64,000 nucleotides of DNA, taken from assembly GCF_020882245.1 (NCBI RefSeq), contig NC_083598.1, positions 58,565,858 through 58,629,857 on the forward strand, given 5' to 3'. Of the stretch, positions 1-15,399 are shown in pieces. The stretch is from Rhopalosiphum padi (Eukaryota > Arthropoda > Insecta > Hemiptera > Aphididae). The notes below the pieces were generated by a model. That model worked only from the letters and a program-made list of their open reading frames with translations. It was not told the origin of the DNA and made no database searches. Positions within the stretch are counted from its first letter, which is position 1. The number at the start of each line of letters is the position of its first letter. Made by a program: the position numbers and the translations under genes.

Positions 1-1560
1 AGAAGAGATCAGAGTTTGTAGTTTTATTAAAACAAATTTCATATGGTTTAGATTATTAGCAAGGCCAAGTCAATTGTTATTACGATGTAATCTACATTAT
101 TTTTACTCAAATTTTGGCTTTATTATTAAAAGAAAAACAATTAAGGTATTTTATAGTCTATTAAATTTCATATGATATACTCAATAGTATAATTTCGTTT
201 TTAAATTTAACACTAAAAGTTAATAATGCTGTTTCTGTTTTATATTTTCATATTGTATTTAAATTGGGTTGGTTTTTAGAAACAATGATGAAGAAAAATA
301 AAGAATTTGTCATTAATATATTCATGAAATATAATGTTGTATAAAATAAAATGTTAATTATTTGTTATTCTCAGTCAAACAAGTCAAAACAACAGTCAAG
401 TAAAAAATTTGAATTTATAAGTTTTTAAATTATAAAAATAAATCACTGAATAATCTAAATAATTATCCAAAAATAAAAATATGTATAATGTATAAATAAA
501 ATATTATAAAGAGCCTATTTTCTCTTTAGTTGTTGAATGAATTTTTTCATTCCCCACGTAGATCTAGTACATCAGATAATTAATTAATTTAAAAGATGAC
601 TAGGAATTTATTTTAAAACATGGAATATAATAAATATAAAATATAATGGCTAGAGCTCAAGGGCCATCATTTATGAAATCATCATGTACTTATAATTTAC
701 TCATTATTAATAATATAAAAATATAGAAATAAAATAAAACTAATAAAATGTTAACACATACCTATTTTTAATAAAATATAAAGTGCCTTATATCTTGTAT
801 GTATCTCCGATACTTATACCTTATATCCAGGATCTTTAACGAATATTAGAATATCTTATTCTTAAATACTAAAAATAAATGTATTTCTAGTATCGAGATC
901 CTTTTTTTGGGGTATCTTACCCAGTCCTGACTTATAGACGCACTTAAGGATTGGCAAATGTCAAATTATGTTATTAAATAAGGTTGATATATTTACGTAG
1001 TGAATTTTTACATGTGGACACGAAAAACATGGGATTACAACAATTAAGCAGAGTGTAATAAAAAAATGATGCAAATCATGACTGAATAATACAATAAATA
1101 ATAAAATAAAAAAATATTCATCAATAATTTATACTTAACACAAACATGTGAATAAGTGTTCTTTTGATCTTTAAAAAAAAAACACTTCAGCATAGAGTTA
1201 ATATCCAGTTTAGGAACAGATGGTGGATCTTTATTTTTCTGTGTGGCAACTGGGTATAATGAAATTTAAAATTTTCATTGTGTTAGTAAAAATAGTAAAT
1301 TTATTTTAAATTAATCGAGTACAAAATTAGTTTTATAATAATTTTATTAAAAAAAAAAAAAATACATATTATTTTGGAAGACATCGACTGGACAGTTTTC
1401 CGCACTAATATCTTTGTTATAACATAATATATTGTTTCATATGAATTAAAAGTTTAATATATATATAACTTATAATTTATATAGTTGATTATGTTTTTAA
1501 ACTATTTTATATTTTTTTAGAAATTAAATTGACATTAAATTTGATATTATTGATAATAAT
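1..1560. other. A+T-rich intergenic sequence
   Basis: I see no convincing open frame, RNA gene or transposon end here. Homopolymer A/T runs and short AT repeats dominate. Confidence 0.5.
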
Positions 1561-1599
1561 GTAATAATGTTCTCATTTAATTTTGTTTGACGCAAGACG

Positions 1600-1833
1600 C
1601 AAATTCTTACATATGACCGGGAGAAGGATAGGTAATATGCGTCTTGTGTATGTACAGTGTTGTAGGTACGAGAGGCCTTGAAGTGTATATATATGATACC
1701 AGTAATTCCTCAATCCAGTTACTGTGTCACAGATTTGGGTTTGGACTCACGGCCATTCCGTCGCGGTACTTCGTTCAAGTAGTTTCTATCTGCAGAGTGC
1801 CTGTATACATTATCAATCGTTGTTTTAAAATAG
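1600..1833 (+). promoter_or_regulatory. Candidate non-coding first exon of FAR1
   Basis: This block is distinctly richer in G+C than its surroundings and ends in a good splice donor (AATAG then GTAAGAAC at 1834). The coding exon of FAR1 is preceded by a splice acceptor (TTTTTGCAG, ending 4253) and has only 24 nt of leader before its ATG, so an upstream 5' UTR exon is required. This block is the best candidate I see, giving a 2.4-kb first intron. A 71-aa open frame crosses it but looks like nothing known, and I do not treat it as coding. The 5' end is a guess. Confidence 0.35.
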
Positions 1834-4253
1834 GTAAGAACTTAATGAGTTTTTATTAAAACTCTTGGATAATTGTACTTATTTATTACATTTATTTAAC
1901 TGGAAAATAATAAATACTCTTTTTTCAATAAAAACCAAAATGTCTGATAATAGAGAAACTAATTTATGTAAATAATATTATAAATGCCTAATATTTTAAA
2001 CCACAGATAGAAATTGACATTTAAAAAAAATGTATTCACTTTGAAAAATAAATTACTTTTTTATAATTGTAAATATTTAAATTATTATTGCATATTTTAG
2101 CATTAAAATGCTATTTTTAGTTATTAAAAATATATCAGATAAAGTTAATAATAAATAATTTATTAAATGTAAAAAATATGCAATATTAATGTAAATATTT
2201 ACAATAATAAAAAGGTAATTTATTTTCCAAAGTGAATACATTTTTGTTTAAATTATGTCAAAAGTTGACTAAGATTTATAACGTTTTTTATATTTTAATT
2301 AATAGAATAGTTAATATGTAATATTCAAAAGTGTAAGTTTTTATCTGTGGTCCAACAATTTTCTGAACTATAAAATTAAAATTATTTTTGAATTATATTA
2401 TTAGACCATAAGTCATTATCATAACTATTCGTATACTACAATTTATAATAATTATCTGTAATACGTATGATAAATTTTTAAATCTTTATTAACTATACAT
2501 CAACACACAATAATGATACTATGCACACAAAATTGTATGTATTAGATAAATATGTTTTTAGATTTTATATGAAATAACAAAAGTTTGATCTTTAGTTAAG
2601 TTTAATGTTGTTTGGCTTGATATAAATATAAGTTTCATTTATATTTTAACATTACATAATATATTATACATATGAAGGAATCAAAAATTAACAGCTAACC
2701 GATATTTAGGGGAAGGGGGGAAACATACACGGCATTACTTAATAATTTAAATCTGATAACATTATATTATAATATTTGTTTTTTGAATTATTTATTTCGT
2801 ACCACAACTTAATTTAAAATTCCAAACAACTGACATTTACTGAGATTATTAATATTTGTTTGACTGTGCATTCGTTAGGTTTTATTTTATATATTACAAT
2901 TAGAATTATTATGGTAACTTCGCTATAAATTAGATTTATGGGTCATTTATCCTGTATTATTGCGAATTCGTTAATTTTAAATTGGTCAACATTTGTATTT
3001 TATGGATTGCTAATATAATCATGTATTATTTTATTCTCGTTTCGTTATCATTAGATAATCAATATAAAAACACACTTTCTGTTTTATTTGAATACGGTGA
3101 CATAAATAATTACAATACAGTTTATTGTGGTAGGTTATTAAATGTCAATGTAAATATAATAAAATATTATAAGAATTTAAAAACTATACTAAATTTTAAG
3201 ACGATGCCATAGTAAGTTATGATATGTGAAAGCAATAACCGAAGTTGCTAGAACGTTTCGCTATGTCGAAACTGTTCGTCCCTATTTTTCGCGTAGATTA
3301 TTATAGGAGTAGGTATATATTAAAATATTAGATAAACATTTATGCACGTAATGTTTTGTAATGATAAAATACAATGGTCTATGCGTTAAATTAATTATTA
3401 TAATACATTTTTGCTTAAATATTTTACTACTGAAACAAAAATATTATTATTTAGGTAAATAAATAAATTAATAGTTAAAATTGCAATGTATTTTATATCT
3501 CTACTCAAATGTGTCGGGCTATTGCAAACATTAATTATTCAATGTGTAATAGATATTAATAAATTATTATATAGGTTAGGATAGGTATCCAATAAAAACA
3601 AGTTACATTTGTGACTTGATATTGACTTTGTAATATAATATAGGTATGGTACCTATGTATATTAATTGTTGAATGGACATTTTGGGCGTCTTCAGGTCAA
3701 GGTAACCATGTGAGAAAACGTAGTGAGTTAGATTCCAAAATTCCAATCATATAAGTTATCATGTAAGACCTAAGCCAAATGCAGTTTTAATTATTTTATG
3801 AAACATTAGTCATAAATAATCATTATATTTGTATATTATGTATATTATATTTCGCCCAACTTACGTTTAATACAATTATTTAGATTACTAGGTAGTAGGT
3901 ATATAATTAATAATTATAACATACATAACTTTCCAAAATAAAGCATATATATATGCATACACATACCTAACCAATACATAAATATTACGTTAACCTATTA
4001 ATATGCATTATAATAATTCTCAAAATGATGTATTTTTAATAATATATTAATACAAAATGTATTATCCAAGCTACAAATATGTAACATAATATTCAATATA
4101 TATTTTTAATACTTACGTTCTAGTAAATTGTAATAATTGAAATGGAAATAAAAACTTTTATTTTTAAAAATTTATTATAAGCATGCTTGAATTCCAAATT
4201 TATAATTGTATAACTATAGATTAATTACCATTTACATGTTTATATTTTTGCAG
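1834..4253 (+). other. Inferred 5' UTR intron of FAR1, no other feature seen
   Basis: A+T-rich sequence between the candidate non-coding exon and the acceptor that ends at 4253. No coding exon was recognised on either strand. A G+C-richer patch near 3236-3295 could be an alternative promoter or first exon. Confidence 0.35.
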
Positions 4254-4277
4254 TTATTGAATCTAAAATTCCACAAC

Positions 4278-7200
4278 ATGGCTCTCGATTTACATCGTAA
4301 GTACATCGAGAAAAAGCAAGACAGTGCACCGTTGGTGCCAATCAAAGATATAATAAATTCTAAATACTATTTGGATCCTCTGGAGCTTTTGGGTGAACGG
4401 AGCTTTAATGAACCTCGTGAAGTTGACGAGTCGGAAATAGGAAGTCCAATACAAGAGTTTTTTCGGGATGCAGTTGTATTTTTAACCGGTGGTACTGGTT
4501 TTATGGGCAAGGTTCTAGTGGAAAAGCTACTTAGAACATGTCCACACATTAAACATATTTATTTGCTGATCCGATCAAAGAAGGGCAAAAACGTCGATCA
4601 ACGATTGGAAGATATATTTGAAGACAGGGTAAATATTTATTATTATATATTTTTATTTTTCATGAACAGAATTTTAATTTTATTTTTCGATGACTAAGTT
4701 TTTTCAACTGTGTCTTAGAACTCAAAATTCAAACAAATTTTTTTATTGTTTCTCAGATTGGCAAAATAAATGCTCATGTTATGCATAGGTAGATTATATA
4801 TATATATATATATATTATGGCTGTAATTCGGTCTTACGTTATCCGCTGGAAGAAGAGAAAGGAATAAATTGACTTTACTCAAAAGACTTAAAAAAAAATA
4901 CAAGTTATAACTACGTATACGTATATTTAATGTAAAAATAAAGTTTAAAAATATTCTAAAAGTGCCTATATTTAATATAAATTATATGTGCTAAATCTCT
5001 GACCATTTTTTTGGAATTTATAAATGATTATTAATCAAATATATATTTAATTTATATTGCAAGTATAACTATGTATAATATCTAATTTAGTTATTTATCG
5101 AGGTTAGTAGAATATGTGACTCCCAAAATTATACTTAGAGCACTATTTTTAAAATATAATTCTATTTAATGTATTAATCTAAACTAAATGAGATAATTGT
5201 CAATGTGTGCAGTACTTAATATCTTTTTAATTCATTTTAGTAAATAGGGTTTGAGTTTTTTTTTATATATCATCCCAGTAGCTCACTGTTTATAAGGGTT
5301 GTTTAAATTGTCTTGAAATTTATATATTTTTGTGGTGCAAAGATTTTTCATAGATTTGTATTTTTGATTTCATACTATAAATTGTTTTCATTATCTAAAA
5401 TCAATAGAATAGTAAATATTTGTGTATATGTATGTACCATTTACAAACGTGTATTTAGCATACAAATATTAATAATATTATAGATAGGTACCTATACTCG
5501 TAATGTGTGTAGAGTACATAATTCGAAAATGATGTACATCCTATTTTTGCATTGAACAAGTACCTACTTGACTTTTTTATGTTTAACATTTTATAGGAAA
5601 TTTTAAATTCCATCAATATTGTTATTTTAAATATCTGTTAAAACCGGTATAGTTAACATTGAGATTAATCAACATTTCATAACACAACGTGTGCATGTGC
5701 GTGCATACTATAAGTTGTCTGATCGAGTTTATTAAATTACATCACAATATTTGCGAGAGACGCTCTCTCGACGTCCTTGAATTTCTTTAGTGTTCGGTGG
5801 AAGTGTTTACACTTAAATACACTTTCTATTTTATAAAATCTAATTTTAGGTCAGTCATCAGTAGACTTTAAAAGAGTATAGTACGAAATCGTTTTTTTTT
5901 TTAAATTATTTAATAATGTCTAACTTTGAATTATTGATTATATAAGATATATTTTGAAAGGTAAACAAATACTGAAAAATCCTGAAATTGTCGGTGTAAT
6001 GTACCTATTGAATTTGTGTTTAATGGCAAAGTAAAATCGTATCTATATATGGGCTTTACGTATAACTGTGCCACATATAATACTTTTGATAATTTTAGTA
6101 TTCAAAAATATATAATCTGAAAAAAACCAACATACGTTGATCATTGTATCATTATACTAACCATATTATGTTAAATATTTTAATAATTTTGGTTAATAGG
6201 TTATACGTATAACATATTTACATATAATCTATATTGAATGCTTCATATAATTTATTTATAATAGTACTTTATTATATTATATTAATTTATAGTTAATAGC
6301 TAATAATACAATTGAATACATTGGTATCTCTAATGAATTCTGTTTAATAATAATATACTTTTATATAGTAGGTAAACGAATAAGGAAGTATTACTTTTGA
6401 TACTTTTAAATTGACTATGAATTCCAAGGAATCCAAATATTCAAAATGTAGGCATATTTACACAATATACTTATATTATCTAACCACTTTACATATTTTA
6501 ATTAAATTACTATGTTTTAAATTTTTTTAATGATTATGTTTTACTATACTTAATATGAGATCGATTATTGAGTTAAATAAAATAAACTAATTTTGGCTCT
6601 TATAACATTGTTAGATTATTTTTTCAAGCTAACAGAAATATTTAATTTGATTGCAGTGTTTAGAAAATTGTGCAACTATAAATTGTTCAATGTTGAATAA
6701 TAGTAGTATGCATTCATGTCCTATTTATGGAATTTTTGTTTTTTGATAAATTTACACACAACCGCGTTTTTCCCATAAGGTGAATAATGAAATCGGGATT
6801 ACCTAACTAATGATGTCTGCGAGTCCTAAAACTTAAAATTACATTTTAAATATACATAAGTGACACATATGATTGAGTTAAGTGTTGTTTGGATAAGAAA
6901 TGTGTTTTTGCTGTCAATACTTATGAAGTTATATTATTGAAGATATAATAGTAATTCTCAAACAGTTTCTTGCAATGTATTAGTATTATTCATTTGTAAT
7001 TCAAGTAGGCAATTTTCAAAATATGTAAAAAAATGACTAATTAAAATGCATATTAACAAGCACCTATTTTTAATTTTTTTGAAATTTAAATCACGTTAAA
7101 ATTAAAAAAAATAATACAACCAATTTTGTGAAGATTTTAGATTTTAAACTAAGCGGATTATTACGAAATATATTAATTTATTATTCTATAGCTAACTTTA

Positions 7201-10200
7201 TATTATGGCATGAGTTCCAAAAGTTCCAAAAAATCGAGAAAACTGAAAACAATTTTTTTTATGAGATTTTTATTTGAACTCATAACCATGTGTGTGTGAT
7301 ATATCGTCTGCAGGGTCAGCTATAAAATATACAATTTTTTTATGGGCAAAACAATGTTTGACGGGTCAAATAGTTATGTATAAATATGCTCTTACATATT
7401 TATTTGTAGTGCATATTTTGAATAGTTCAAGATATTTTTAATTTTAAATTAGTTAACAAAGATAAATTATAATAAGTTAGGATAAAACGCGGAATTAAAC
7501 TGGAAACTTATTTTTAATATACTGTTTTATATTTTGTGTTATAGTATACATCATAAATTATATTGTATTATGCTCAGATACTAGTCAATTAGTCATAGAC
7601 TAGTATGACAAGAAATAAACTAAACTAAATATTAAAAAAAAATTGTAGTCAAACAAGATTATAAATCAAAATATGTTGTCCGTCAAAATAATAAATATAT
7701 AATGCACATTATAATAGAAAAATTAAAGCGATTTTATAAAATACTTATATTTTTTTTAGGTCAGATAAAATATGAAATAATTTTCATCATGGAATATCCG
7801 GATATTTTATATACATAATAATTTTATTTATTAGTACCTGTTAAATGTAAACCGGGAAATCACTTGAATTTGTAAAATTATGAGATAATAACCTTACAAA
7901 ATACTGAACATTAATTTTAATTATTCTTATTGCATAAATGGTATTATTGAGTGGGTATTAACTCCAAAAAAAACTTTGAAATAAAAATAATAATAACTAA
8001 AATGTAAATCGTCAACGTATTAAGTAACATAATAAATACCCTTCGGGAGAGATTGTATTGGTTACTGATGGGCGCTACCGTTTCAGTGACATGATATTAT
8101 AAAAATATAATACATATTATGATGAAGGTTAGTATGTCATCATAGATTTTGGATAGGGCGGGTCCTGTTTTGAATACAATTTGTAGTTTTAATTGGTAGA
8201 AATTTAATTTTAAATTACCGAAAATTTGTGTGGATAAAAACAAAAATATCTAATGAAATATTTATAATTCAGTTTAAATTGCAGATTGTATAGGTATTAC
8301 ATTATAAGCAGTATTTTTATATCAGAAAATTCATTTCATTTTCATTCTTTTACAAAATAGACTTTGAATATATCCAGAATTACACAAAATATATGTACTT
8401 ACACCTAAAATCAGTAAAATCTATATGGGTATAATAGTTTAATCGATTTTCATTTAATTAATATAGTAAGTTACTATCATTTAAGTAAACAATTATATAG
8501 TAGCCGAACGCTATTAATAATTAATGGATGTATGAACTACCATTCGTATTCGACTATCACACCTTTCGTGTCCCAAATAACATCGTTAATTGTATGAGAT
8601 ACAACTAAGGTACGAGCAATTTAATTTGGTATCATTTTTATTATTATTTACCTGTATATAGTAGCATAGGAACATTTAAATTTTGAAATTACCTAACCAG
8701 ATATAATGATATAGAGTCAATTTAATTGGGTTTGTGGAATAAACTTGAATAAATAATTTATTTTCATTGAATTATTTGCATAATATCGATCCGCGTGTTG
8801 ACTAATTAATTCACAACTATGATTCTAACATAATAATTATTAGACCCTATAATTAAAATAATAATAACTTTACTTATATACTGAGAATTAGTTGAATTAG
8901 CAAAGTCTTTAAAGTATAGAAAGGAAAAAATATCCTTATTATTTAATTAAAATATCTAATTGCATTATATATTTTTAATAATTAAGCACTTAAACAAATC
9001 TTAACATTTTTATAATAGTTTGGGCGATATATAAATTAAACTTGAATTACATTTTTAGGATGACTGAGTAAGTAAACATTATAAATTGTATTCCAAATAA
9101 ATTGAAAGAAAACATAGAATATATTAAAAATGCTTTTTACTTAGTCTAAACATAATAGATATTAATTATATAATACATAATGTAATATTGCTTAATAAAA
9201 ACAATTTTAGAACATTCTTAGTTTTTATGATTATTTTTTTTTAATGTAAAAAAAAAAACAATAGGCTTAGGTACTATTAGGTACTTATATTGGCTTAGGT
9301 TACTTTCTAATTATATTTACAATGTTTAGGTGAAATCACTGGACTACACAGGCTTATTAAAGACATAATATCTTCGCAAATAACAATAATGAAAAAACAT
9401 CTTAAAATATTCAAAATTATAATAGAGTAATGATAATTATAGAAAATAAAAGTTGAATTATAAGTCGGTACCTCTATATATTTAACATATCTTAAAAATA
9501 TATTATTTGAGAATTTTTATCCATAATAAATAATTATCTATTAAAATATGTAAAAATTATTATGTTTCAGCTTTTTAAAAGATTAAAACATGAAGTGCCC
9601 AAGTATTATCATAAAGTTTCTGGAGTAGCCGGTGATTGCAGTTTGCCGGGTCTAGGACTAAGTGTGAGTAGTCGAAATACACTGATTAACGAAGTAAACA
9701 TAATTTTCCACGGAGCAGCTACTGTGCGTTTTGATGAACATATTCGTGTAGCTATGAACATAAATGTTTCTGGAACAAGAGAATTACTAAATTTGGCCAG
9801 AAAAATAACCAACTTAAAGGTAATAGTGTTTTTAAATTTACATGGCTTATATATTTAAATATTTGTTAGTCTTTATTTTATATTTATTAAAAAACGTGAG
9901 CTTTAATATTATTCAAACATTACACCTATTTGTATATTTTTACAAATACTGTATTTTTGTATCTATATTTTACAGATATTCACAACGTTTAGCATTTAAG
10001 TTTCGATAAAGAATTATTTGTTGTATATTGAAATATTTTTCTATAAAATAGCGTTTACTAGAACTAAAAAGGCCGCCACAGTTATTTTTTGGATTACAAA
10101 ATAATTATCTTTTTTCTTTTTAAATTAAACTTTACTTCATAAATATATATTACAAATAATTTGGTACAAAACTATCTTTGAAATTGGTTTAAAGGTAGGT

Positions 10201-13200
10201 AAAGATTTTTAGTATAATTTAAAGCTATCTTTATCTAATAATTTATTTCTAACTTAAAAATCTACTTTTTATAGTATTTTATTTAAAATACAATAATTGT
10301 TTGTATTCACATTTGTTCACGATTTATGCAATTCAGATATAATGGGTCAATATGTAATAACAGTTGGGAAACATCGTAATAATATATGATTTTGATACGT
10401 GACAATACTTATAATAATAAAAAACTATAGTATTAATTATTGTAATAAATATTCTCTCATAAACACTATTGTGTTATGAAAAATCGATAGTTAACTAACT
10501 AAATGGAAGTTTTTGAGTTTCTCTCGTTAAAATTTGATATAAATTTTATTAAGATTCTTATTTTATTAGGTCATGGCACACGTTTCCACAGCATACTCAA
10601 ACTGTAATCGATTGCATGTCGAAGAAAAATTTTACGATCCTATTGTTGATTATGAAGATGTTTTGAAATTGATTTCTTCTAACGACGATCAAACGCTTCA
10701 AGATATGACTAAAGAGTAAGGTTATCAATTTTTTTTTTATATGGATATGTGTTTAATAATAACAACAATTTTAAGGATCATTGGTGATTTACCAAATACT
10801 TATGCATTCACTAAATCATTGGCAGAAGACGCCATTCGAAGAGAAGCACAAGATCTTCCAATATTAGTGTTCCGTCCCACTGTTGGTATGTACACTTGAT
10901 TGATAAATTTATAATAGTACACTCATATTATAATATATTAGAGGTTGAAATTGGTATAATATGGTTTATAAAATGAAATTCATGGATGCGTTTTTCATAA
11001 AATATTGTAGAATGTAGATGTTGTAGTTTTATTATTATATTATTTTTACAGTTATTGCTACTTATCGAGAACCAGTAAGGGGTTGGATAGATAATGTTTA
11101 CGGTCCTACAGGGCTTATAGTTGGAGCTGGTACAGGAGTTCTTCATACCTACTATGGCGATTCTAATATGGTCACTGATATGATTCCAGTTGACATGGTT
11201 GTTAATGCACTTATATGTGCAACCAAAGAAACTGCAACAAATAAGTAAATTAATTTAAAATATACTCTTTATAACATGCACGAATTTACATTTAAGCGTA
11301 AGGAAGGTATTAGTGTTACTGTTTTAAAAGTGTTATTTTTTATTTCACTTATGTGACTCTATTTAGAAGGGGCGTTTTAAAAGTTTCAATTAACGATTTT
11401 AAATCGTGTCTAATATTGTTACTTGTATTAGGTATTACTTTTTTAGTTATTTTTTGGCGTTCTATAAGCTCACGGAAAAACTAATAAAATTTATCAATCA
11501 TCTATATTTTTGATTAAATTAATTTTGATAATTTTATAATAATTAAAAAACTAATAATCCTCTGATTTTCAATTAGTATCTGTTATTTCAGTAATATTGT
11601 TTATTGCATAAACATAATTTTTGATAAGATATTTTAATTTTAGCTTTTACGCTATACGTGTAAGTTTGTGACAATCATTCTATGTATTATTATTTGAATT
11701 TCGTTTACAGAAAAGATGACAATATACCGATATACACGTGTTCAAGCGCAGGACAAAAACCAATTAGGTGGAATGATTTTATTGAGATGAACAGACGTCA
11801 TGGAATTTACTGGCCCACGATCCGGGCAATCTGGTACTACTCATTCATGGCCACCAACAATCCATACTTTTATGCGTTATTAAACTTTGTTTGCCATATC
11901 GTACCTGGATATTTACTGGACACATTAGCTGTTATCGCTGGACAAAAACCGATGTAAGTAATGTATTAAAAAAATAAAATCTGCTACATTATTTTGGTAT
12001 AAAAATATATATTTTTGCTATAATAAATTTGAAATGTCAAATTTAATAAGATATGTTATATAAATATAATGTCACATCACTCATAAATAGTTACAATTGT
12101 TTTTTTTCCACACAGACTGATGAAAATTTATAAAAAGATTGATAAAGTACGTGATATATTAGCCTATTTCTCTGACAAAGAATGGACGTTCACTAATGAT
12201 CGATTACTGGCGTTATGGGACACTATTGATAGTCAAGATCAAGAAATATTTAATTTTGACATAAACCAGTTATCCTGGGAATACTTTAGTCAGGCACATT
12301 GTCTTGGCTTAAGAGTTTACTTGGTAAAAGATGATATTCACACATTGCCTGCGGCGAGGAAAAAATGGGAAAAGTAAGTTACATAATCAAGAAAGCGTTA
12401 TTTTATGACAATAAATTCAATAATTATTAAATCGTGCGTAAATTCATCTTTTATTTTTCAAATAAGTCTATATTTTTAATTTAAAAAATCAAAAGAAACA
12501 TAATACCTTTCTAAATATGTTTATTATACCTACATAAACATTGAATCTAAAATCAATGGTTTTTTTATTATACGATAATAAATACATTTAATAACCATTA
12601 AAAGTTTAATATAAGCAGAAGTGATGCACACGGCTTTTGTAGGAAATTCTTTGACACTTCTATCTTATCTTTATTTAATATTTATATTATTATTATTTTT
12701 ATTTTTAATATTCGATGCTTATATATCATATTATTGTTTTAAAAAAAATATTTTCCTCGGATAATGATAAATATTACCTATATAAGTTATCATTTAAAAA
12801 TCACAATTCAAGTTATTCGTAAGACCATAAGGGTAAAAAAAAATAATAATTAAAATATTAGAATTGTTATTTTAATTTTAAATGTTTCTCAGATGAAATT
12901 TTGAAAACTTCTATTAATTATATAATTTTTGTATAACGTCAAGTCTTTTCCATATTCAAAAACCTAATCAATTTCTAACTTAAATATACTTTCTAGTTGG
13001 TTCTTGCAAAAGTATGAATGCCTAGTTTTTTATATTTATTTGATTTATTTAATTTATCATATTGACCTACTCAATTTCGCAGTACACTCTGCATTTATTG
13101 TACAGCAGAGTGGTTTCATTCATGATAACTAATAAGACAATAGATTGATGATTGCCTTAATGCATTTTTTATTTTTTGTATACTTAAGATTTTCTAATTT

Positions 13201-13630
13201 TTTATTTCTGTTAAAAAAAATAACTAGAGATAACTATACATTTTTTAAACAAAAATTTCATTTTTAATAAAATCGCATATTGACTACTTAGTACCTACTA
13301 GGAATGTTATGTATTATGTATTATGGCTATGACTTATGAAATATAAATATTTGACATAATATTTAAAAAAAAAGGACTTTTACAATCCAATTTTTTAAAA
13401 ATATGTTTAGTCATATTATTTTGTTTTTAAATATTATTCAGGATTTCTAAGTAATTAATTACATTGCTATCCATTAACCAAATATTATTATTATACTATT
13501 AAATAATTGTTTTATTTTTTTCAGATTATACATTGCGCATATTGCTTTATTAGTATTTATATACGGCTTCTTGCTGTACTGCGCATGGATTATTACTTAT
13601 CTCTTTCTCAAATTGACTGGTTTCGTGTAA
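4278..13630 (+). CDS. Fatty acyl-CoA reductase (FAR1), 8 coding exons, 551 aa
   Basis: This NADPH-dependent enzyme reduces fatty acyl-CoA to fatty alcohol, usually at the ER or peroxisome membrane; in insects the products feed cuticular lipid, wax and pheromone synthesis. Exons: 4278-4628, 9571-9819, 10570-10715, 10776-10885, 11052-11244, 11711-11953, 12116-12373, 13525-13630. All junctions are GT...AG and their phases agree, giving one open frame of 552 codons. The Rossmann motif TGGTGFMG lies at residues 70-77. The short-chain dehydrogenase pair Y258-x3-K262 sits in NTYAFTK, and GWIDN follows it. The C-terminal half matches the FAR_C (sterile) domain and ends in a hydrophobic membrane tail of about 30 residues. 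The length is normal for insect FARs, close to the Drosophila CG5065 type. The start ATG opens MALDLHRK, shared with FAR2. Intron 1 is 4.9 kb. The substrate chain length cannot be read from sequence. Confidence 0.93.
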
Positions 13631-14053
13631 AGAAACTCTTGCAGATTACAACATGACTGATTATTATTGGACTTGTTACCAACATTTACCTATTGAAAGT
13701 ATTTGTAATTATAAAAATATGTACAAGTGTTTTATGTTGTTTTTGAGGAAGATATTTCCTCAAATGCAATTCCTAATTTGTTTACTCTTATTGTTCGATA
13801 TTTCAACAATATTGAGCTCCATATTATACCTATATTATTACTTATTACTAATATTAGGTACTTATGCTTATGACCTGATTGACCCGTAAGTTGTAACAAT
13901 GAAATATTGTTATAATGATCAACGTACGGAATTCTGTTTCTTAAAAAGTCACTGTTTCACTAAATACTGGTAGTCATACTCTTCAATTGTATACAATTAT
14001 GATATCATGAATCTACTTTGAGTTTGTTTATTTTTAATTTTGCAACAATTTAA

Positions 14054-14059
14054 AATAAA
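14054..14059 (+). terminator. Candidate polyadenylation signal of FAR1
   Basis: AATAAA lies 424 nt past the FAR1 stop codon. The sequence between (13631-14053) would be the 3' UTR. The motif is common in such A+T-rich DNA, so this is tentative. Confidence 0.3.
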
Positions 14060-15399
14060 ATATTTAATTATATTTAAACGATAATTCTAAAATATTAGGT
14101 ACATTTTATTTATATCTAATTCCTTTTAAACGCGTAAATATTTCTTAGTTATTAGCATTGCGTTATATTATTATGTTATATATATATATATATTTTAAGT
14201 TATACTACGTCAAAGCATAACAATTATGTTAACATCATAATATGATGTCTACTTCGGTAGATAACCTGTGCAATAGAAACTTATAAATTATATAATTTTG
14301 ATAAACAATTTTTAGTAATATAATATTGTTAAGTGTCTTATAAAATGTATATTATTAACTATTAATTGAGTTATGAATTTATGATCTTAATTTATTGATA
14401 GTTAATTTCACTATACATACACACATTAATTATATACTTATAGTCCTATGACTTATACATAATATGAATACTACACATATATAAAGTTATATTTAAGAAC
14501 ATAATTTCGTAGATTGAACTGTATATACATTGCAACAAAACAATGTAACTTCTCAAAAGATTTTTGTATTTTTATCTGGTTATTATATATTTTATTTTAT
14601 AATTGTTTAACCTTGTGAAAATGATATGTTTATACTTTATTTTACAATTTTTTAAAAAAAACTGTTTATATTGTTTATTGTATATTCTATATTGTTTATT
14701 ATGTATATTATATAAGAATATACGTCATGTATCTAATTTTGTGTCTAATGACACTTATTAGGTTAAAAAAAAATGCTTTATTATTTAACATTGAAGATTG
14801 TTTTTGGTATCAGATTTATTCGAGTGGGTAATATTAGGGTGAAAAATTCCCAGTACTTCCTTAATAATTGTAATTTGTGAAATAAACTAACAAAATAAAA
14901 TTAAAAATATGGAGATATTTAGTATTTATAGAACAAAAGTTTTTGATATACATTATTTGATTTGTTTTTAGATTTTGAAATGAGCGATGAACTTTTTACG
15001 ACGATTTGTATTTTTTTTGTCTGTTATTACCTTTTGGAACAATAAAATGTTTTGGGTTTTCACTTTAATATCTCTTTTAATAAGAAAGTAAATTTATTTG
15101 GTACATATTTGTGGAAGTGGCAATCAAAAGTAAAAAATACCCAGTTCTATCATTCGTTTCTATAGGTCTAAACAAGTTACCGTCACATTGAATTTGGTCA
15201 GGTTTTTTAATTCAGACCAACTGTGTTGTAAACTTTTATATTAGAAGAATTTATCTATTATACAATTCAAATTTGTAAGAATATTATCCAGGGTATCTCA
15301 TAAAATCTTCTTGATATTGTAATTCTATATTATATAATTAAGCCTATCGCCTATAAAGTGTTTTAGATAATATTCTTATCAATAGGTCAATATGCGCGA
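14060..15399. other. Spacer downstream of FAR1
   Basis: A+T-rich DNA with short AT microsatellites (for example near 14180-14192). No gene or transposon end was recognised. Confidence 0.45.

Noticed and set aside
1644..1859. 71-aa + strand open frame.
   Set aside because: It crosses a good splice donor at 1834, resembles no protein, and fits better as a non-coding first exon.
13653..13889. 78-aa open frame just past FAR1.
   Set aside because: It lies in the FAR1 3' UTR with hydrophobic A+T-driven composition and no recognisable domain.
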